Below are positions 24,968-34,243 of a DNA stretch of 64,000 bases, piece after piece. The position numbers were made by a program, and so were the translations under genes. How positions within the stretch are numbered: the stretch's first letter is position 1; the number at the start of each line of letters is the position of its first letter. The notes under the pieces are model-generated. The model was not told where the DNA came from and did no database searches. It saw only the letters and a list, made by a program, of their open reading frames with translations. Source of the DNA: Dyadobacter sp. CY345 (lineage in GTDB: Bacteria; Bacteroidota; Bacteroidia; Cytophagales; Spirosomataceae); the NCBI RefSeq assembly GCF_021502725.1, contig NZ_JAKFFS010000005.1, positions 186,001-250,000 on the forward strand, in the 5' to 3' direction.

Positions 24968-26005
24968 TTGAAAAAAAATAGCGTCACACTAAACGATATA
25001 GCAAAGGAGCTGGAAATGACAGCCGCGACAGTCTCGCGTGCACTAAGCGACCACCCAGAGATTAGTTTGAAAACCAAAAAAATTGTTCAGGAAGCTGCGC
25101 AAAGGTTAAACTATAATTCAAACCGTATCGCTTCGTCCTTACGTTCCGGCAAAACCAATGTAATCGGTGTTTTAATTCCAACCGCTGAAAACGCATTTTT
25201 CGGCTCTGTAATTCATGGAATCACCAACCTGGCCAGCAAAAGCGGATACTCTGTCCTTATTCATGAGTGCGACGAATTATACGAACTGGAAGTGAAGGGA
25301 ATTCAAACTTTGATTGGCGCCCGTGTCGACGGGATCATTGTTTCTCTTTCTCGAAATACTTTGAAGTACGACCACTTTCTGGAAGTGAAACGGAGAAATA
25401 TTCCACTTGTGTTTTTCGACAGAGTCCCTGATGAAATTGATATTCCTTCCGTTGTTATTGACGGATATAATGGTGCATTGCTGGCTACGCAACACCTCAT
25501 TGATCAGGGTTATAAGCGAATTGCGCATATATCCGGACCGACCTATATCAAAACTTTTAATGACCGATACAGAGGATATTTAGCTGCGCTGGAAGTTAAT
25601 AATATTCCCCCAGACCAAACAATTATCTACACCGGCAACATTTCAATTGAGTCCGGCATGGAAGGCACCAGACATTTATTACAGCTAAAAAATCCCCCTG
25701 ACGCCATTTTTGCTGCCGAAGACTTTACTGCTCTTGGTGCTTTAAAAGAATTGAAATCAAATAAAATCCAGGTACCACAGCAATTTGGTATTTTTGGTTT
25801 TTGTAATGATATGTTTAGTGAACATACCACTCCTTCCCTATCGACGATGGATCAACAAACAGTTTTAATGGGGCAGGAAGCTTTCAAGCTGCTTTTTGAT
25901 ATGGTCAAAAATGGCGTTTCCTTCCAGGCAAATTCTACAAGAAAAGTCATTGAACCTAAACCGGTTTTCAGAGAATCTTCGATGAAAACCGGTTTCATCT
26001 CTTAA
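24968..26005 (+). CDS. LacI-family transcriptional regulator
   Basis: 345 residues from a TTG start (24968). TTG is chosen because the HTH begins at once (VTLNDIAKELEMTAATVSRA, about residues 6-25) and no ATG lies upstream before non-coding sequence. Hinge helix around 46-58 (NYNSNRIASSLRSGKTN) and a periplasmic-binding-protein-like effector domain from 62 to the end (VIGVLIPTAENAFFGS, ARVDGIIVSLS, GFCNDMFSEHTTPSLSTM). It likely controls the PQQ-type dehydrogenase gene that follows 154 bp downstream, where a LacI-type palindrome overlaps the promoter. The effector is probably a sugar, unidentified. Confidence 0.92.
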   Translation: MKKNSVTLNDIAKELEMTAATVSRALSDHPEISLKTKKIVQEAAQRLNYNSNRIASSLRSGKTNVIGVLIPTAENAFFGSVIHGITNLASKSGYSVLIHECDELYELEVKGIQTLIGARVDGIIVSLSRNTLKYDHFLEVKRRNIPLVFFDRVPDEIDIPSVVIDGYNGALLATQHLIDQGYKRIAHISGPTYIKTFNDRYRGYLAALEVNNIPPDQTIIYTGNISIESGMEGTRHLLQLKNPPDAIFAAEDFTALGALKELKSNKIQVPQQFGIFGFCNDMFSEHTTPSLSTMDQQTVLMGQEAFKLLFDMVKNGVSFQANSTRKVIEPKPVFRESSMKTGFIS

Positions 26006-26083
26006 AATCTACCTAATAACAATGCATCTTGTTATTAGGTAGTTACAGTATTTCGTGAGGAACATTTTTTTTATGGTGATTTC

Positions 26084-26097
26084 CGTAAACGATTACG
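26084..26097. promoter_or_regulatory. LacI-type operator (near-palindrome with CG centre)
   Basis: cgtaaacgattacg: 14 bp with outer arms CGTAA/TTACG and the central CG typical of LacI-family sites, one symmetric mismatch. It ends 2 bp before the -7 box, so a bound repressor would block RNA polymerase. Confidence 0.65.
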
Positions 26098-26098
26098 T

Positions 26099-26106
26099 TA
26101 ATTTTG
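26099..26106 (+). promoter_or_regulatory. -7 element of the sugar dehydrogenase promoter
   Basis: TAATTTTG fits TAnnTTTG exactly. No clear TTTG at -33, as expected of a regulated promoter. Predicted mRNA leader about 45 nt. Confidence 0.5.
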
Positions 26107-26158
26107 TAGCGAGTAAAGAATCTCATCTAAAAACTTTACGTTCTCTCAAACTTCATCC

Positions 26159-27346
26159 ATGTTAAAAAAACTAATCATTCCAATTGTTTCAATGGCCCTT
26201 CTTACAGGGACTGCTTTTGGACAAGTTGCAACATCTACGAGCAAAGTCAAATTGCAGCTGGTGACAGACCAGCTTTCACATCCAACAGCATTTGCTGTCA
26301 ATAAAAAATCACCGGACCTGATCTTTGTTTGCGAACAGGTAGGAAAAATCCGGGTGATACAAAAAGGAAAACTTGTTGCTGCCGCATTTTTGGACATAAC
26401 ACAAGATGTTTTGAAAAAAGATGGTTATGACGAACGCGGATTATTGGGCCTCGCTTTTCACCCTGATTATTCAAGCAATGGCAAGTTTTATGTTTATATC
26501 AGTGTTTCCGCAGTGCCTGCCGAAAAAGGTGTTGATCATCGTTCAGAAGTGCGCGAATATACGGTAAGCAAAGAAAATCCTTTGGTTGCCGACAAGGCAT
26601 CTGCAAAAAAGGTTTTGACATTTGACCAGCCACAATCAAATCATAATGGCGGTGATTTGAAATTCGGTGCAGACGGTTTTTTATATATTTCTGCCGGCGA
26701 TGGCGGAGGTGCTGACGACAAACACGGACAGTATGGAAATGCCCAAAACATGACAAACCTGCTCGGAAAGATCCTTCGAATTGATGTCAACAAATCTCCA
26801 TACACAATTCCCGCAGACAATCCATTTGTTAAAACACAAGATGCGAGAGGAGAAATTTACGCCTATGGTTTGCGAAACCCGTGGCGGTTTAGTTTCGACA
26901 AAAAAACGAACGAGCTTTTTGCCGGAGATGTTGGACAGAACAAATACGAAGAAATTGACATTATAACAAAAGGTGGAAATTACGGCTGGAGGCCGATTGA
27001 AGGCTTTCATGATTTCAGAGCGGATGATCCCAAACCGGTCAAGCCCATTGCGCCGATTGCAGAATATCCACATCCGGAAGGCTTGAGTATCACGGGAGGA
27101 TTTCTATACCGCGGAAAAGCGATTCCTTCGTTGGCAGGAAAGTATATTTTCGGCGACATGATGGGGCCGATCTGGTCTCTTACTTCAGGTGCAGATAATA
27201 AATGGACACGGGAGAAATTATCCATCGGAAAAGATGCTGGCTACTGGCACGTTTACAGTTTCGGAGAAGATATGTCCGGAGAACTTTACGTCCTGACCGA
27301 ACTATTAGAGGAAAACAAAGGTGCTTTATATAAATTAGTGCCTTAA
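26159..27346 (+). CDS. PQQ-dependent sugar dehydrogenase (soluble GDH/Asd-like)
   Basis: 395 residues with signal peptide (MLKKLIIPIVSMALLTGTAF, cleaved near FGQ). Six-bladed propeller of the GSDH family: HPTAFAVNKKSPDLIFVCEQ, ERGLLGLAFHPDYSSNGKFY, SNHNGGDLKFGADGFLYIS followed by GDGGGADD, GLRNPWRFSFD, GDVGQNKYEEID and GGNYGWRPIEG. Members oxidise aldoses in the periplasm using PQQ; several Bacteroidota members are annotated only by homology and PQQ synthesis genes are not in this window. Probable repression by the neighbouring LacI protein. Confidence 0.88.
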   Translation: MLKKLIIPIVSMALLTGTAFGQVATSTSKVKLQLVTDQLSHPTAFAVNKKSPDLIFVCEQVGKIRVIQKGKLVAAAFLDITQDVLKKDGYDERGLLGLAFHPDYSSNGKFYVYISVSAVPAEKGVDHRSEVREYTVSKENPLVADKASAKKVLTFDQPQSNHNGGDLKFGADGFLYISAGDGGGADDKHGQYGNAQNMTNLLGKILRIDVNKSPYTIPADNPFVKTQDARGEIYAYGLRNPWRFSFDKKTNELFAGDVGQNKYEEIDIITKGGNYGWRPIEGFHDFRADDPKPVKPIAPIAEYPHPEGLSITGGFLYRGKAIPSLAGKYIFGDMMGPIWSLTSGADNKWTREKLSIGKDAGYWHVYSFGEDMSGELYVLTELLEENKGALYKLVP

Positions 27347-27390
27347 ATATTAACATTTTGCTGCTGAAATATCCGGCGGAACCACAAATC

Positions 27391-27429
27391 AAAAGACCAG
27401 CATCTATTTTTTAGGTGCTGGTCTTTTTT
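27391..27429 (+). terminator. Terminator of the sugar dehydrogenase gene
   Basis: 13-bp stem (27391-27403 with 27415-27427, one G-T pair) followed by a T run to 27429. 44 bp past the stop. Confidence 0.85.
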
Positions 27430-27584
27430 CCAATATCTCCACGCTGCCTTTTGATAACTGGGATTTTTTAACGGCAATATAACAACTAAACGGTATCGAA
27501 AACAATGCGCTAATACCATAGTTTTGTTAAGCTTTTAGGTAAACATTTTAAATTTTTGAGAGTCAGTCCGTCATATTATTAGCC

Positions 27585-27782
27585 ATGAAAAATTTATTTG
27601 AAAATTCTCTTCCGGTCGGATTAGTTATGTCGCTTTACGAATTTGATATCCCCGCTGAAAATAAGGTCGCGGTTTCAAACGCATCCCGGTCAAGCAATGT
27701 CAGAATTATAACAGAAACAGAATTGCATGATGATATCCATGATCATGTTTGGATGAATGGAGAACTTAGCTGGAAGCTTTAA
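27585..27782 (+). CDS. Possible small protein (65 residues)
   Basis: Unrecognised ORF starting at ATG 27585 (MKNLFENSLPVGLVMSLYEF). Composition is protein-like with an Asp/His-rich stretch (HDDIHDHVW). No signal or membrane segment. No homology can be claimed. Preceded by AT-rich sequence and an isolated TTTTTG; a real but minor gene is possible. Confidence 0.3.
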   Translation: MKNLFENSLPVGLVMSLYEFDIPAENKVAVSNASRSSNVRIITETELHDDIHDHVWMNGELSWKL

Positions 27783-27928
27783 CGAACAAAGCATGCAGTT
27801 AAATTACCATCAAATTGATTATATAACGGCATGTTTATGGGTTTTGATAGTGACTTCTGACTACTTCTCACGTCTTGAACCAAAAGATAAGATAAAAATC
27901 AAAAACGATTTTATTAAACCTTACAATT

Positions 27929-28057
27929 ATGAACACATCCACAATTCGCCTTGAAAGAGAAGAAGATGTATTTTACCTATTAATTGGAATTTTAATTCTT
28001 TGGGTTATCTCAATGATCAGACCACATAAAATAAGCAACCTCGATTCTGAACCCTGA
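27929..28057 (+). CDS. Possible 42-residue single-pass membrane peptide
   Basis: ATG 27929 to TGA 28055-28057: MNTSTIRLEREEDVFYLLIG then a hydrophobic segment (ILILWVISMI, total about 17 residues) and a basic/polar tail (RPHKISNLDSEP). Charged N-terminal region, one membrane segment and a positively charged flank are typical of small membrane proteins. An overlapping ORF in another frame (27757-27954) is rejected. No family known. Confidence 0.35.
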   Translation: MNTSTIRLEREEDVFYLLIGILILWVISMIRPHKISNLDSEP

Positions 28058-28218
28058 ATGAGATTGTTCGGTCTGATGTTCTTAATGCCGTAATTTTTTT
28101 ATCAATATTGGCGGAAACTCCCCTCTAAACTGTCGTGATTGCCCCCTTGAAAGGTTTGCTGTTTCAAATAACTTTGCTTTTATAGCTCACAAAATTTCAG
28201 CAATAAAAAAATCCTATC

Positions 28219-28599
28219 ATGAACGTTTCCATTAAAACCGTCGATGACTATATGTCCCTCCAAAGTGAGGAGGTTTGCGTCGCGCTCGAAAATATCAGGT
28301 CCTTAATTCAAGAGATTGCTCCTGAAGCTGTTGAGGTAATCAGTTATAGTATGCCTGCGTATAAGTATATGGGTAAAATGCTGATTGGATTCAAAGCCTC
28401 AAAAAATCACTGTTCGTTATACACCTGGAATGACCATACCGTCGAAACTTTTAAAGCAGAATTGAAAGATTTTAGTACATCCGTTGGGACGATACGTTTT
28501 ACCAGAGACAAACCTCTTCCGGCGCAACTTGTTAAAAACATCGTTATTGCCAGAATGAAAGATAATTTTGATGGTAAGTTAAAAATGTCAACGCTGTGA
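28219..28599 (+). CDS. DUF1801 (YdhG/YobT-like) protein, copy 1
   Basis: 126-residue cytoplasmic protein with the DUF1801 pattern: repeated alpha/beta with LENIRSLIQEIAPEAVEVIS, SMPAYKYMGKMLIGF, HCSLYTWND and TIRFTRDKPLPAQLVKNIV. Structures of this family resemble frataxin-like or SRPBCC-adjacent folds; YdhG is sometimes called an iron chaperone, which I treat as unproven. A second DUF1801 gene follows 59 bp downstream, same strand, so they may be co-transcribed. Confidence 0.85.
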   Translation: MNVSIKTVDDYMSLQSEEVCVALENIRSLIQEIAPEAVEVISYSMPAYKYMGKMLIGFKASKNHCSLYTWNDHTVETFKAELKDFSTSVGTIRFTRDKPLPAQLVKNIVIARMKDNFDGKLKMSTL

Positions 28600-28658
28600 A
28601 TATTGGAATCAGCATTAACGCTAAATGTAACAATCTCGAAGTACAGAAATAAGACAAT

Positions 28659-29006
28659 ATGAATCCGGAAGTGACTCAATATATCGAAAAGTTGCAACCA
28701 TGGCAGGTTAATGTCTGCCATGCCTTGCGAGAAATAATCTTTGAATGCATACCAGAATCAGAAGAAAGATTACAGTATGGAAAACCTCATTATCTGAAAA
28801 ACGGTCATTATGCCTGCGTTATTCAGGGCTCCAAGGATAAGGTCTCATTTGTAATTTTCAATGCAGCTGAACTCGAAGATATTAAAGGATTTTTTCAGTC
28901 GACCACCAGCCCGGACAGGAAAACGGCCACGATTAAAGAAGGCCAGGATGTCGATTATTCACTATTATCACAATTATTAAAACGAGCTTCTTATTCGCTT
29001 CAATAA
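28659..29006 (+). CDS. DUF1801 protein, copy 2
   Basis: 115 residues with the same fold pattern (LQPWQVNVCHALREIIFECI, EERLQYGKPHYLKNGHYACV, DKVSFVIFNAAELEDIKGFF, VDYSLLSQLLKRASYSL). The sequence is divergent from copy 1, so the pair is old or represents different subfamilies rather than a recent duplication. Function unknown. Confidence 0.8.
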   Translation: MNPEVTQYIEKLQPWQVNVCHALREIIFECIPESEERLQYGKPHYLKNGHYACVIQGSKDKVSFVIFNAAELEDIKGFFQSTTSPDRKTATIKEGQDVDYSLLSQLLKRASYSLQ

Positions 29007-29124
29007 TACCTGATGCCGCACTAACATTCAGCTTTAAATTTTTACGACATAAGAAATTTCATTACATAAAATTCGGATACCGACGTCTCTGACTGATCGA
29101 AGCAGTATATTAGTAAATTCCATT

Positions 29125-29994
29125 TTAAGCCATGACGCCGCGATTACCCAGTATTGTTTCAACCAAATTCTGGATACTATGGTTGATTTCAGAAATAGCA
29201 TCACCAAGAGGGCCCGCGCCAATCATGTTTGTTAGTGCTCTTTTACCCTGCGGAGTATCGATAATGTCCGCAATTAAATCAGCCACTTCCTGAGGATCTC
29301 GGCTCGACTCACTTGGTTCAAAATATTGAAAAACTCCTTTGGTATAGTTAATCATATCCTCGCCATACTGATTTATCACATCCGGATTGTCTGGAATCAT
29401 TTGTTTGCTCACGATATCCGTCGACTGATATGCACCTGGCTGAATTATCGCAACATCAATTCCCGAAGATTTCAACTCATAATGATAACTTACCGACAAT
29501 GCATCGATCGCCGCCTTGCTGGCTGAATACACACCCATAACCGGAATATTTTGCCGGGATGTTATGCTTGAAATATTAATTATTAAACCACTTTTTCTCT
29601 TGTGCATATAGGGTAAAACAGCCTTGATCATCCGGTCTGCCGCGATCACATTGATTTGAAAAATCTGATTTGTTTGTTCCGCACTAAGTGTTTCATTTAA
29701 GCCGATGTAACCGGTTCCGGCATTATTTATCAACACGTCTATTGCCCCGTCAGTCTGAGACGCAATATTTTCCGTCGCAGCTTTCACAGATTTATCACTG
29801 GTAACATCTGCTTCAACAATGTTAATTTTCACGCCTTCCCGTTCCGCCCAGTCTGATAAATCTCTCGCGGCATTTGCATTTTTTGTCTGCACGTTCCTCA
29901 TGGTAGCAAAAACCGTATGTCCTATTTTTGCTAATGTTTTTGCAGTAAGTAAACCAAAACCACTGCTTGTTCCTGTGAGAATTATATTCGCCAT
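29125..29994 (-). CDS. SDR-family oxidoreductase
   Basis: 289-residue short-chain dehydrogenase. Cofactor loop TGTSSGFG at residues 8-15, NNAGTG near 90, catalytic Ser in ISSITSRQ, YSASK (Tyr/Lys) around 155. The preference for NADP is suggested by the ATMRN strand end, not certain. The extended C-terminus (DPQEVADLIADIIDTPQGKR, GAGPLGDAISEINHSIQN) is common in the subgroup acting on ketones or sugars. Convergent with the DUF1801 pair. Substrate unknown. Confidence 0.87.
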   Translation of the reverse strand: MANIILTGTSSGFGLLTAKTLAKIGHTVFATMRNVQTKNANAARDLSDWAEREGVKINIVEADVTSDKSVKAATENIASQTDGAIDVLINNAGTGYIGLNETLSAEQTNQIFQINVIAADRMIKAVLPYMHKRKSGLIINISSITSRQNIPVMGVYSASKAAIDALSVSYHYELKSSGIDVAIIQPGAYQSTDIVSKQMIPDNPDVINQYGEDMINYTKGVFQYFEPSESSRDPQEVADLIADIIDTPQGKRALTNMIGAGPLGDAISEINHSIQNLVETILGNRGVMA

Positions 29995-30127
29995 TTCGTT
30001 AGTATTAATTGTTCGTGAAAGACCTGATTCAAGTACTCGGTAATTTCACAAAAATACTAATGCAGACTAGCGGCGACAATGTAGTTATCCCATAAAGCGA
30101 TGTACAAATTATGTTTTTCGGTTAGGC

Positions 30128-30171
30128 GAAGCATATCTCGAAAACTCTAGAAGCATATCTCGAAAACTCTA
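30128..30171. repeat. Perfect 22-bp tandem duplication
   Basis: gaagcatatctcgaaaactcta occurs twice head-to-tail (30128-30149 and 30150-30171) in the gap between the SDR and the acetyltransferase. Two exact copies with no divergence suggest a recent slippage event. Confidence 0.85.
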
Positions 30172-30244
30172 TATGTAACCCAGTGAAAGTTTTTGCATAA
30201 TTATTTAAATTACCGAATTACCAGTTTCTTAAAATCGGGATATC

Positions 30245-30697
30245 ATGAATATAAGAAAATTCGAAAATACAGACAGAGACCTGGTTTTGCATTTACTGAG
30301 ACTAAATACTCCGGCATACTTCTCTTCAAGTGAAGAAAAAGATTTGATCTATTATTTTGATTTTCACGCTGATAATTATTACATAGTCGAAAGTGAGGAA
30401 AATATCATTGGTTCTGCTGGGTTCAATCTCTCAACCGATGGAAAAACTGCTCATTTATCATGGGATATCGTCCATCCGGATTATCAGGGAAAACGAGTCG
30501 GTTCAGAGCTGACCAGGTTTAGAATACAGCTTATAAAAGAAATCGGCTCAGTACACACGTTGGCTGTAAGGACTTCACAATTTGCTTATAAATTTTACGA
30601 AAAATTTGGTTTGATACTTCGTGAAACCGTCAAAGATTACTGGGCCGAGGGCTTTGATCTTTATCAAATGGATTGTGATATAGATAAAACTATTTAA
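30245..30697 (+). CDS. GNAT-family N-acetyltransferase
   Basis: 150 residues (MNIRKFENTDRDLVLHLLRL). Typical GNAT order: AHLSWDIVHPDYQGKRVGSE with the acetyl-CoA pyrophosphate loop YQGKRVGSEL (Q-x-x-x-G), then SQFAYKFYEKFGLILRETVK. Substrate unknown. Lies 90 bp before DNA ligase D on the same strand. Confidence 0.85.
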   Translation: MNIRKFENTDRDLVLHLLRLNTPAYFSSSEEKDLIYYFDFHADNYYIVESEENIIGSAGFNLSTDGKTAHLSWDIVHPDYQGKRVGSELTRFRIQLIKEIGSVHTLAVRTSQFAYKFYEKFGLILRETVKDYWAEGFDLYQMDCDIDKTI

Positions 30698-30786
30698 AAA
30701 CTAAACAGACAGACTCTAAATCATCTGGATAAAAATCTGGCATAAAGTTTGTTGCGGATTATAGTAACACTTTAAACAGTTTGTTT

Positions 30787-33498
30787 ATGGGCCTGACAGA
30801 ATACAAAAAGAAAAGATCTTTCAACGAAACCCCGGAACCAGAATCGGGAATTCCGGAAGGAGATAAATTAAGGTTTGTTATTCAAAAACATCATGCGTCA
30901 AGACTTCATTACGATTTCAGACTTGAAATGGATGGCGTTTTGAAAAGCTGGGCTGTTCCCAAAGGTCCTTCGACGGATCCTTCTGTAAAAAGGTTGGCGA
31001 TGATGGTTGAAGATCATCCTTATGATTATAAAGACTTCGAAGGAATTATTCCAAAGGGAAATTACGGCGCCGGAACTGTGATCGTCTGGGATCATGGTAC
31101 TTATGAACCCTTGGAAAAGCCAGACAGTAAACAAGATCAGGAAAAACGCTTGTTAAAAGATCTGAAGTCCGGCTCGTTAAAATTTAAACTGAATGGTGAA
31201 AAAATTAAAGGTGAATTTGCATTAGTTAAAACCAAAGGTATGGAGGACAATGCCTGGCTTTTGATAAAACATAAAGACGAATTCAGCTCGAAAAACGATA
31301 TTACTGAAAAAGATAAATCAGTCATTTCGGACATGACACTTGAAGCTGTGAAAAAGGATCCGGAAAAAGTTTATGATTGCAAAATAATTGAACCTGGCAG
31401 CACCGTTAAGGATAAAAAGACGGTAAGTAAAAATGAAGCGAAGGAACAGATACAAGAACAGATTGGAGAAGATAGCAGCATAGAAAAAGACAAAAAATCT
31501 GCAACTGAAATATTAAAAAAAGCCCCCAAACAAAAATTCAACACCGATATAAAACCTATGCTGGCGACATTGGTTGATAAAACATTTGATGATCCAGGTT
31601 GGGAGTATGAGGTTAAATGGGATGGATATCGCGCTGTTGCGTTCATCAATGATAAAGAAGCCGAATTAAAATCACGAAATGGCAAATCGTTCAACGACAA
31701 GTTTTACCCGATTTACAAAGAGATCTCAGAATGGAATATTAATGCAATTGTCGATGGCGAAATTGTTGTGGTTGACGATAAAGGAATTTCCGATTTTGGT
31801 TCGTTACAAAACTGGCGGAGTGAGGCGGACGGCGAATTGTACTTCTACGTTTTTGATATACTCTGGTTGGATGGAAAAGATTTAACACAACTTCCTCTTA
31901 TCGAAAGAAAGGTTGTTTTGCAAAGCATTATGCCAGAAGAGGGGAATATAAAAAGTGGATACAGCGTAACTGCCGAAGGTTCTGATTTTTTTGAAGCTGC
32001 CAAAGAGCTGGGTTTGGAAGGAATAATTGCCAAACGATCGGACAGCCTTTATTATCCAGGAAGCCGGTCAAAAGACTGGCTTAAAATCAAAATAAACAAA
32101 CGACAGGAGGTTGTAATTGCTGGGTATACCCGTAATGAAGGTTCGTCCAAACTTTTCAGTTCGCTGTTGCTTGGAGTATACGACGACGGTGACTTCGTCT
32201 ATGTTGGAAAGGTTGGAACTGGGTTTAAAGATCAGCAGCAACGGGAAATGCTTGATCGTTTCGAACCTTTAATCATAAAGGATAGTCCGTTTACCGAACT
32301 TCCGGATTATAATAAACCATCCAGATTCCGCCCGAACCCGCCCAAAGCAAAAGCTACCTGGCTCAAACCTTCGGTTGTTTGTGAGGTAAGTTTTACCGAA
32401 ATCACCGCTGACGGAGTTTTTCGGCATCCTTCTTTTGAAAGTCTACGGGAAGACAAAAATGCGAAAGACGTCACGCGTGAAACGACTAAAAAAGTCGATC
32501 TTATCATTGATAAAAAACAGTCAGGAGCTAAAAATGAGAAGATCGTCGGGAACCCAGGGAAGTCGTCCAGAAAATCATTGCTAAACCCGAAAGAGGAAAC
32601 GCAGGTGAGAAAGATAAACGGAAATGAGTTGAAATTCACGAATCTGGGAAAGGTTTTCTGGCCAAAAGACGATGTTACTAAACGGGATCTGATCAATTAT
32701 TATTACCAGATCGCTCCATTTATCTTACCCTACCTTGAAAACCGCCCCGTCTCACTCAACAGATTTCCAAACGGAATCGATGGAAAAAGTTTCTATCAAA
32801 AAGATGTGACAGGCAAGTCTCCCGACTGGATTGAAAAATTTCCATACAGCACTGAAACAGGGGAAAACAAAAACTTCATGGTTGCGACAGACGAAGCCAG
32901 CTTACTATACATGGCAAACCAAGGCTGTATAGAAATGAATCCCTGGAACAGCAAAACGGAAACGCCCGATAACCCGGACTGGTGTATTCTGGATCTTGAT
33001 CCTGATACAACCAATACTTTCGAACAGGTTATCCTGACGGCACAAACGATAAAAACAATCCTTGACGAGTCGGACATTTCAGGTTATTGCAAAACCTCAG
33101 GTTCAACAGGTATTCATATTTATATACCGCTGGAAGCAAAATACAGCTACGATCAATGTCAATTATTTGCAAAGTGGATCGCTTCTCAGGCACAGGAAAG
33201 ATTGCCCGACTTCACCAGCATTGAGCGAATGACAAAAAACAGAAAGGGCAAACTGTATATAGATTATCTGCAAAATCGCCCGAAAGCCACATTGGCCGCT
33301 CCGTATTCGGTAAGACCAAAACCTGGCGCAACCGTTTCAATGCCGCTGCATTGGGACGAAGTAAAAAAAGGTTTGCAGCTGAAAGATTTTACGATTACCA
33401 ATGCGATGAAAAGAATAGAAAAAGAAGGCGATCTCTTTAAAGCAGTTTTAGGAAAAGGCATCGACCTGATGAAAATTTTGGCGGAAGTAGATTTGTAA
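30787..33498 (+). CDS. ligD: DNA ligase D (phosphoesterase-ligase-polymerase)
   Basis: Multi-domain NHEJ enzyme of 903 residues from ATG 30787 (a TTG two codons earlier is not needed). Domain order: 3'-phosphoesterase (about 20-170, HHASRLHYDFRLEMDG, DHPYDYKDFEG, VWDHGTYEP); lysine-rich linker; ATP-dependent ligase (about 255-560) with the adenylated lysine K277 in YEVKWDGYRA; a second linker; and a primase-like polymerase (about 615-895) with the catalytic LDLDPDT near residue 737. It joins double-strand breaks together with Ku; no Ku gene is in this window. PE-LIG-POL order is as in Pseudomonas LigD. Two linkers are low-complexity and may flex. Confidence 0.95.
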   Translation: MGLTEYKKKRSFNETPEPESGIPEGDKLRFVIQKHHASRLHYDFRLEMDGVLKSWAVPKGPSTDPSVKRLAMMVEDHPYDYKDFEGIIPKGNYGAGTVIVWDHGTYEPLEKPDSKQDQEKRLLKDLKSGSLKFKLNGEKIKGEFALVKTKGMEDNAWLLIKHKDEFSSKNDITEKDKSVISDMTLEAVKKDPEKVYDCKIIEPGSTVKDKKTVSKNEAKEQIQEQIGEDSSIEKDKKSATEILKKAPKQKFNTDIKPMLATLVDKTFDDPGWEYEVKWDGYRAVAFINDKEAELKSRNGKSFNDKFYPIYKEISEWNINAIVDGEIVVVDDKGISDFGSLQNWRSEADGELYFYVFDILWLDGKDLTQLPLIERKVVLQSIMPEEGNIKSGYSVTAEGSDFFEAAKELGLEGIIAKRSDSLYYPGSRSKDWLKIKINKRQEVVIAGYTRNEGSSKLFSSLLLGVYDDGDFVYVGKVGTGFKDQQQREMLDRFEPLIIKDSPFTELPDYNKPSRFRPNPPKAKATWLKPSVVCEVSFTEITADGVFRHPSFESLREDKNAKDVTRETTKKVDLIIDKKQSGAKNEKIVGNPGKSSRKSLLNPKEETQVRKINGNELKFTNLGKVFWPKDDVTKRDLINYYYQIAPFILPYLENRPVSLNRFPNGIDGKSFYQKDVTGKSPDWIEKFPYSTETGENKNFMVATDEASLLYMANQGCIEMNPWNSKTETPDNPDWCILDLDPDTTNTFEQVILTAQTIKTILDESDISGYCKTSGSTGIHIYIPLEAKYSYDQCQLFAKWIASQAQERLPDFTSIERMTKNRKGKLYIDYLQNRPKATLAAPYSVRPKPGATVSMPLHWDEVKKGLQLKDFTITNAMKRIEKEGDLFKAVLGKGIDLMKILAEVDL

Positions 33499-33552
33499 AA
33501 TCTTATCTATTTTCCAACTCTGCTATTAATAATCAGCCTAAGTGCAATTATA

Positions 33553-33948
33553 TCACGGATCCGAAATTACTGCAATGGCATCAATTTCAATGGCGTAACC
33601 GTAATGCAGATTTGGAACCGGCACGATGGAACGCGCGGGCTTAGCTTCTCCGAGCATTTCCGCATATATTTGATTAAATAAGGGCCAGTTTTCCACGTCT
33701 GCCAGATAGACAGTGACTTTTAATAGTTTCGACGGCTCACTTCCCGCAGCTTTCAAAATTTCAATGAGATTCTGCATGGCCTGTCTGGCTTGGACCTCAA
33801 AGTTATCGGCAAAAGTATGACTTCGGTCGGGTCGTACCGGAAGCTGGCCGGAAATGTAGATGAGTCCGTTGTATGTTGTCGCTTGCACATAATGGCCGCC
33901 TGCCGGGGCTGCATTTTCTGTATTAATCACTCCTATTGATTTTGCCAT
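33553..33948 (-). CDS. RidA-family protein (second copy)
   Basis: 131 residues from the internal ATG 33948 (MAKSIGVINTENAAPAGGHY), which matches the family start; an ATG at 33978 would add ten residues and is possible. Core motifs: GLIYISGQLPVRPD, AMQNLIEILKAAGSEPSKLL, TVYLADVENWPLFNQIYAEM, and the anion-binding Arg in KPARSIVPVPNLHYG. Family enzymes deaminate reactive enamines and imines from PLP enzymes. It is not adjacent to any PLP enzyme, so it is probably a general housekeeping copy distinct from the one in the D-amino-acid operon. Confidence 0.87.
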   Translation of the reverse strand: MAKSIGVINTENAAPAGGHYVQATTYNGLIYISGQLPVRPDRSHTFADNFEVQARQAMQNLIEILKAAGSEPSKLLKVTVYLADVENWPLFNQIYAEMLGEAKPARSIVPVPNLHYGYAIEIDAIAVISDP

Positions 33949-33978
33949 ATCGAAGACAGGTTTGATAAGGTTTTTCAA

Positions 33979-34243
33979 ATGATCAAATATACGTAACCAG
34001 CTTTAAATATGTTTTCAAAAAACGTCAGCTTTGAAATATAGATTTCCTTGTAACCAATATTTTATTTATTACAACTTTGATGAGTAAAACGAAATCAATT
34101 GCTGCTTACAATGATAATCAAAATTGTAACCGCAATTAGATTTCCTTTTGTTAGCTATGAAACAACCTCTTTTGAGATATTGCGTCTGACTAAATTTTGT
34201 AATTAAAAATTCAGGTTAGTATGCTCGTCTTGTAAGAGTTTCT
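33979..34243. other. Gene-free stretch before the bidirectional terminator
   Basis: About 265 bp of AT-rich sequence with no ORF worth calling. It separates the second RidA gene start from the terminator of the small minus-strand gene. Confidence 0.4.

Noticed and set aside
27757..27954. ORF overlapping two small candidates
   Set aside because: Starts inside another small ORF, has no signal or motif, and its end overlaps a better membrane-peptide candidate.
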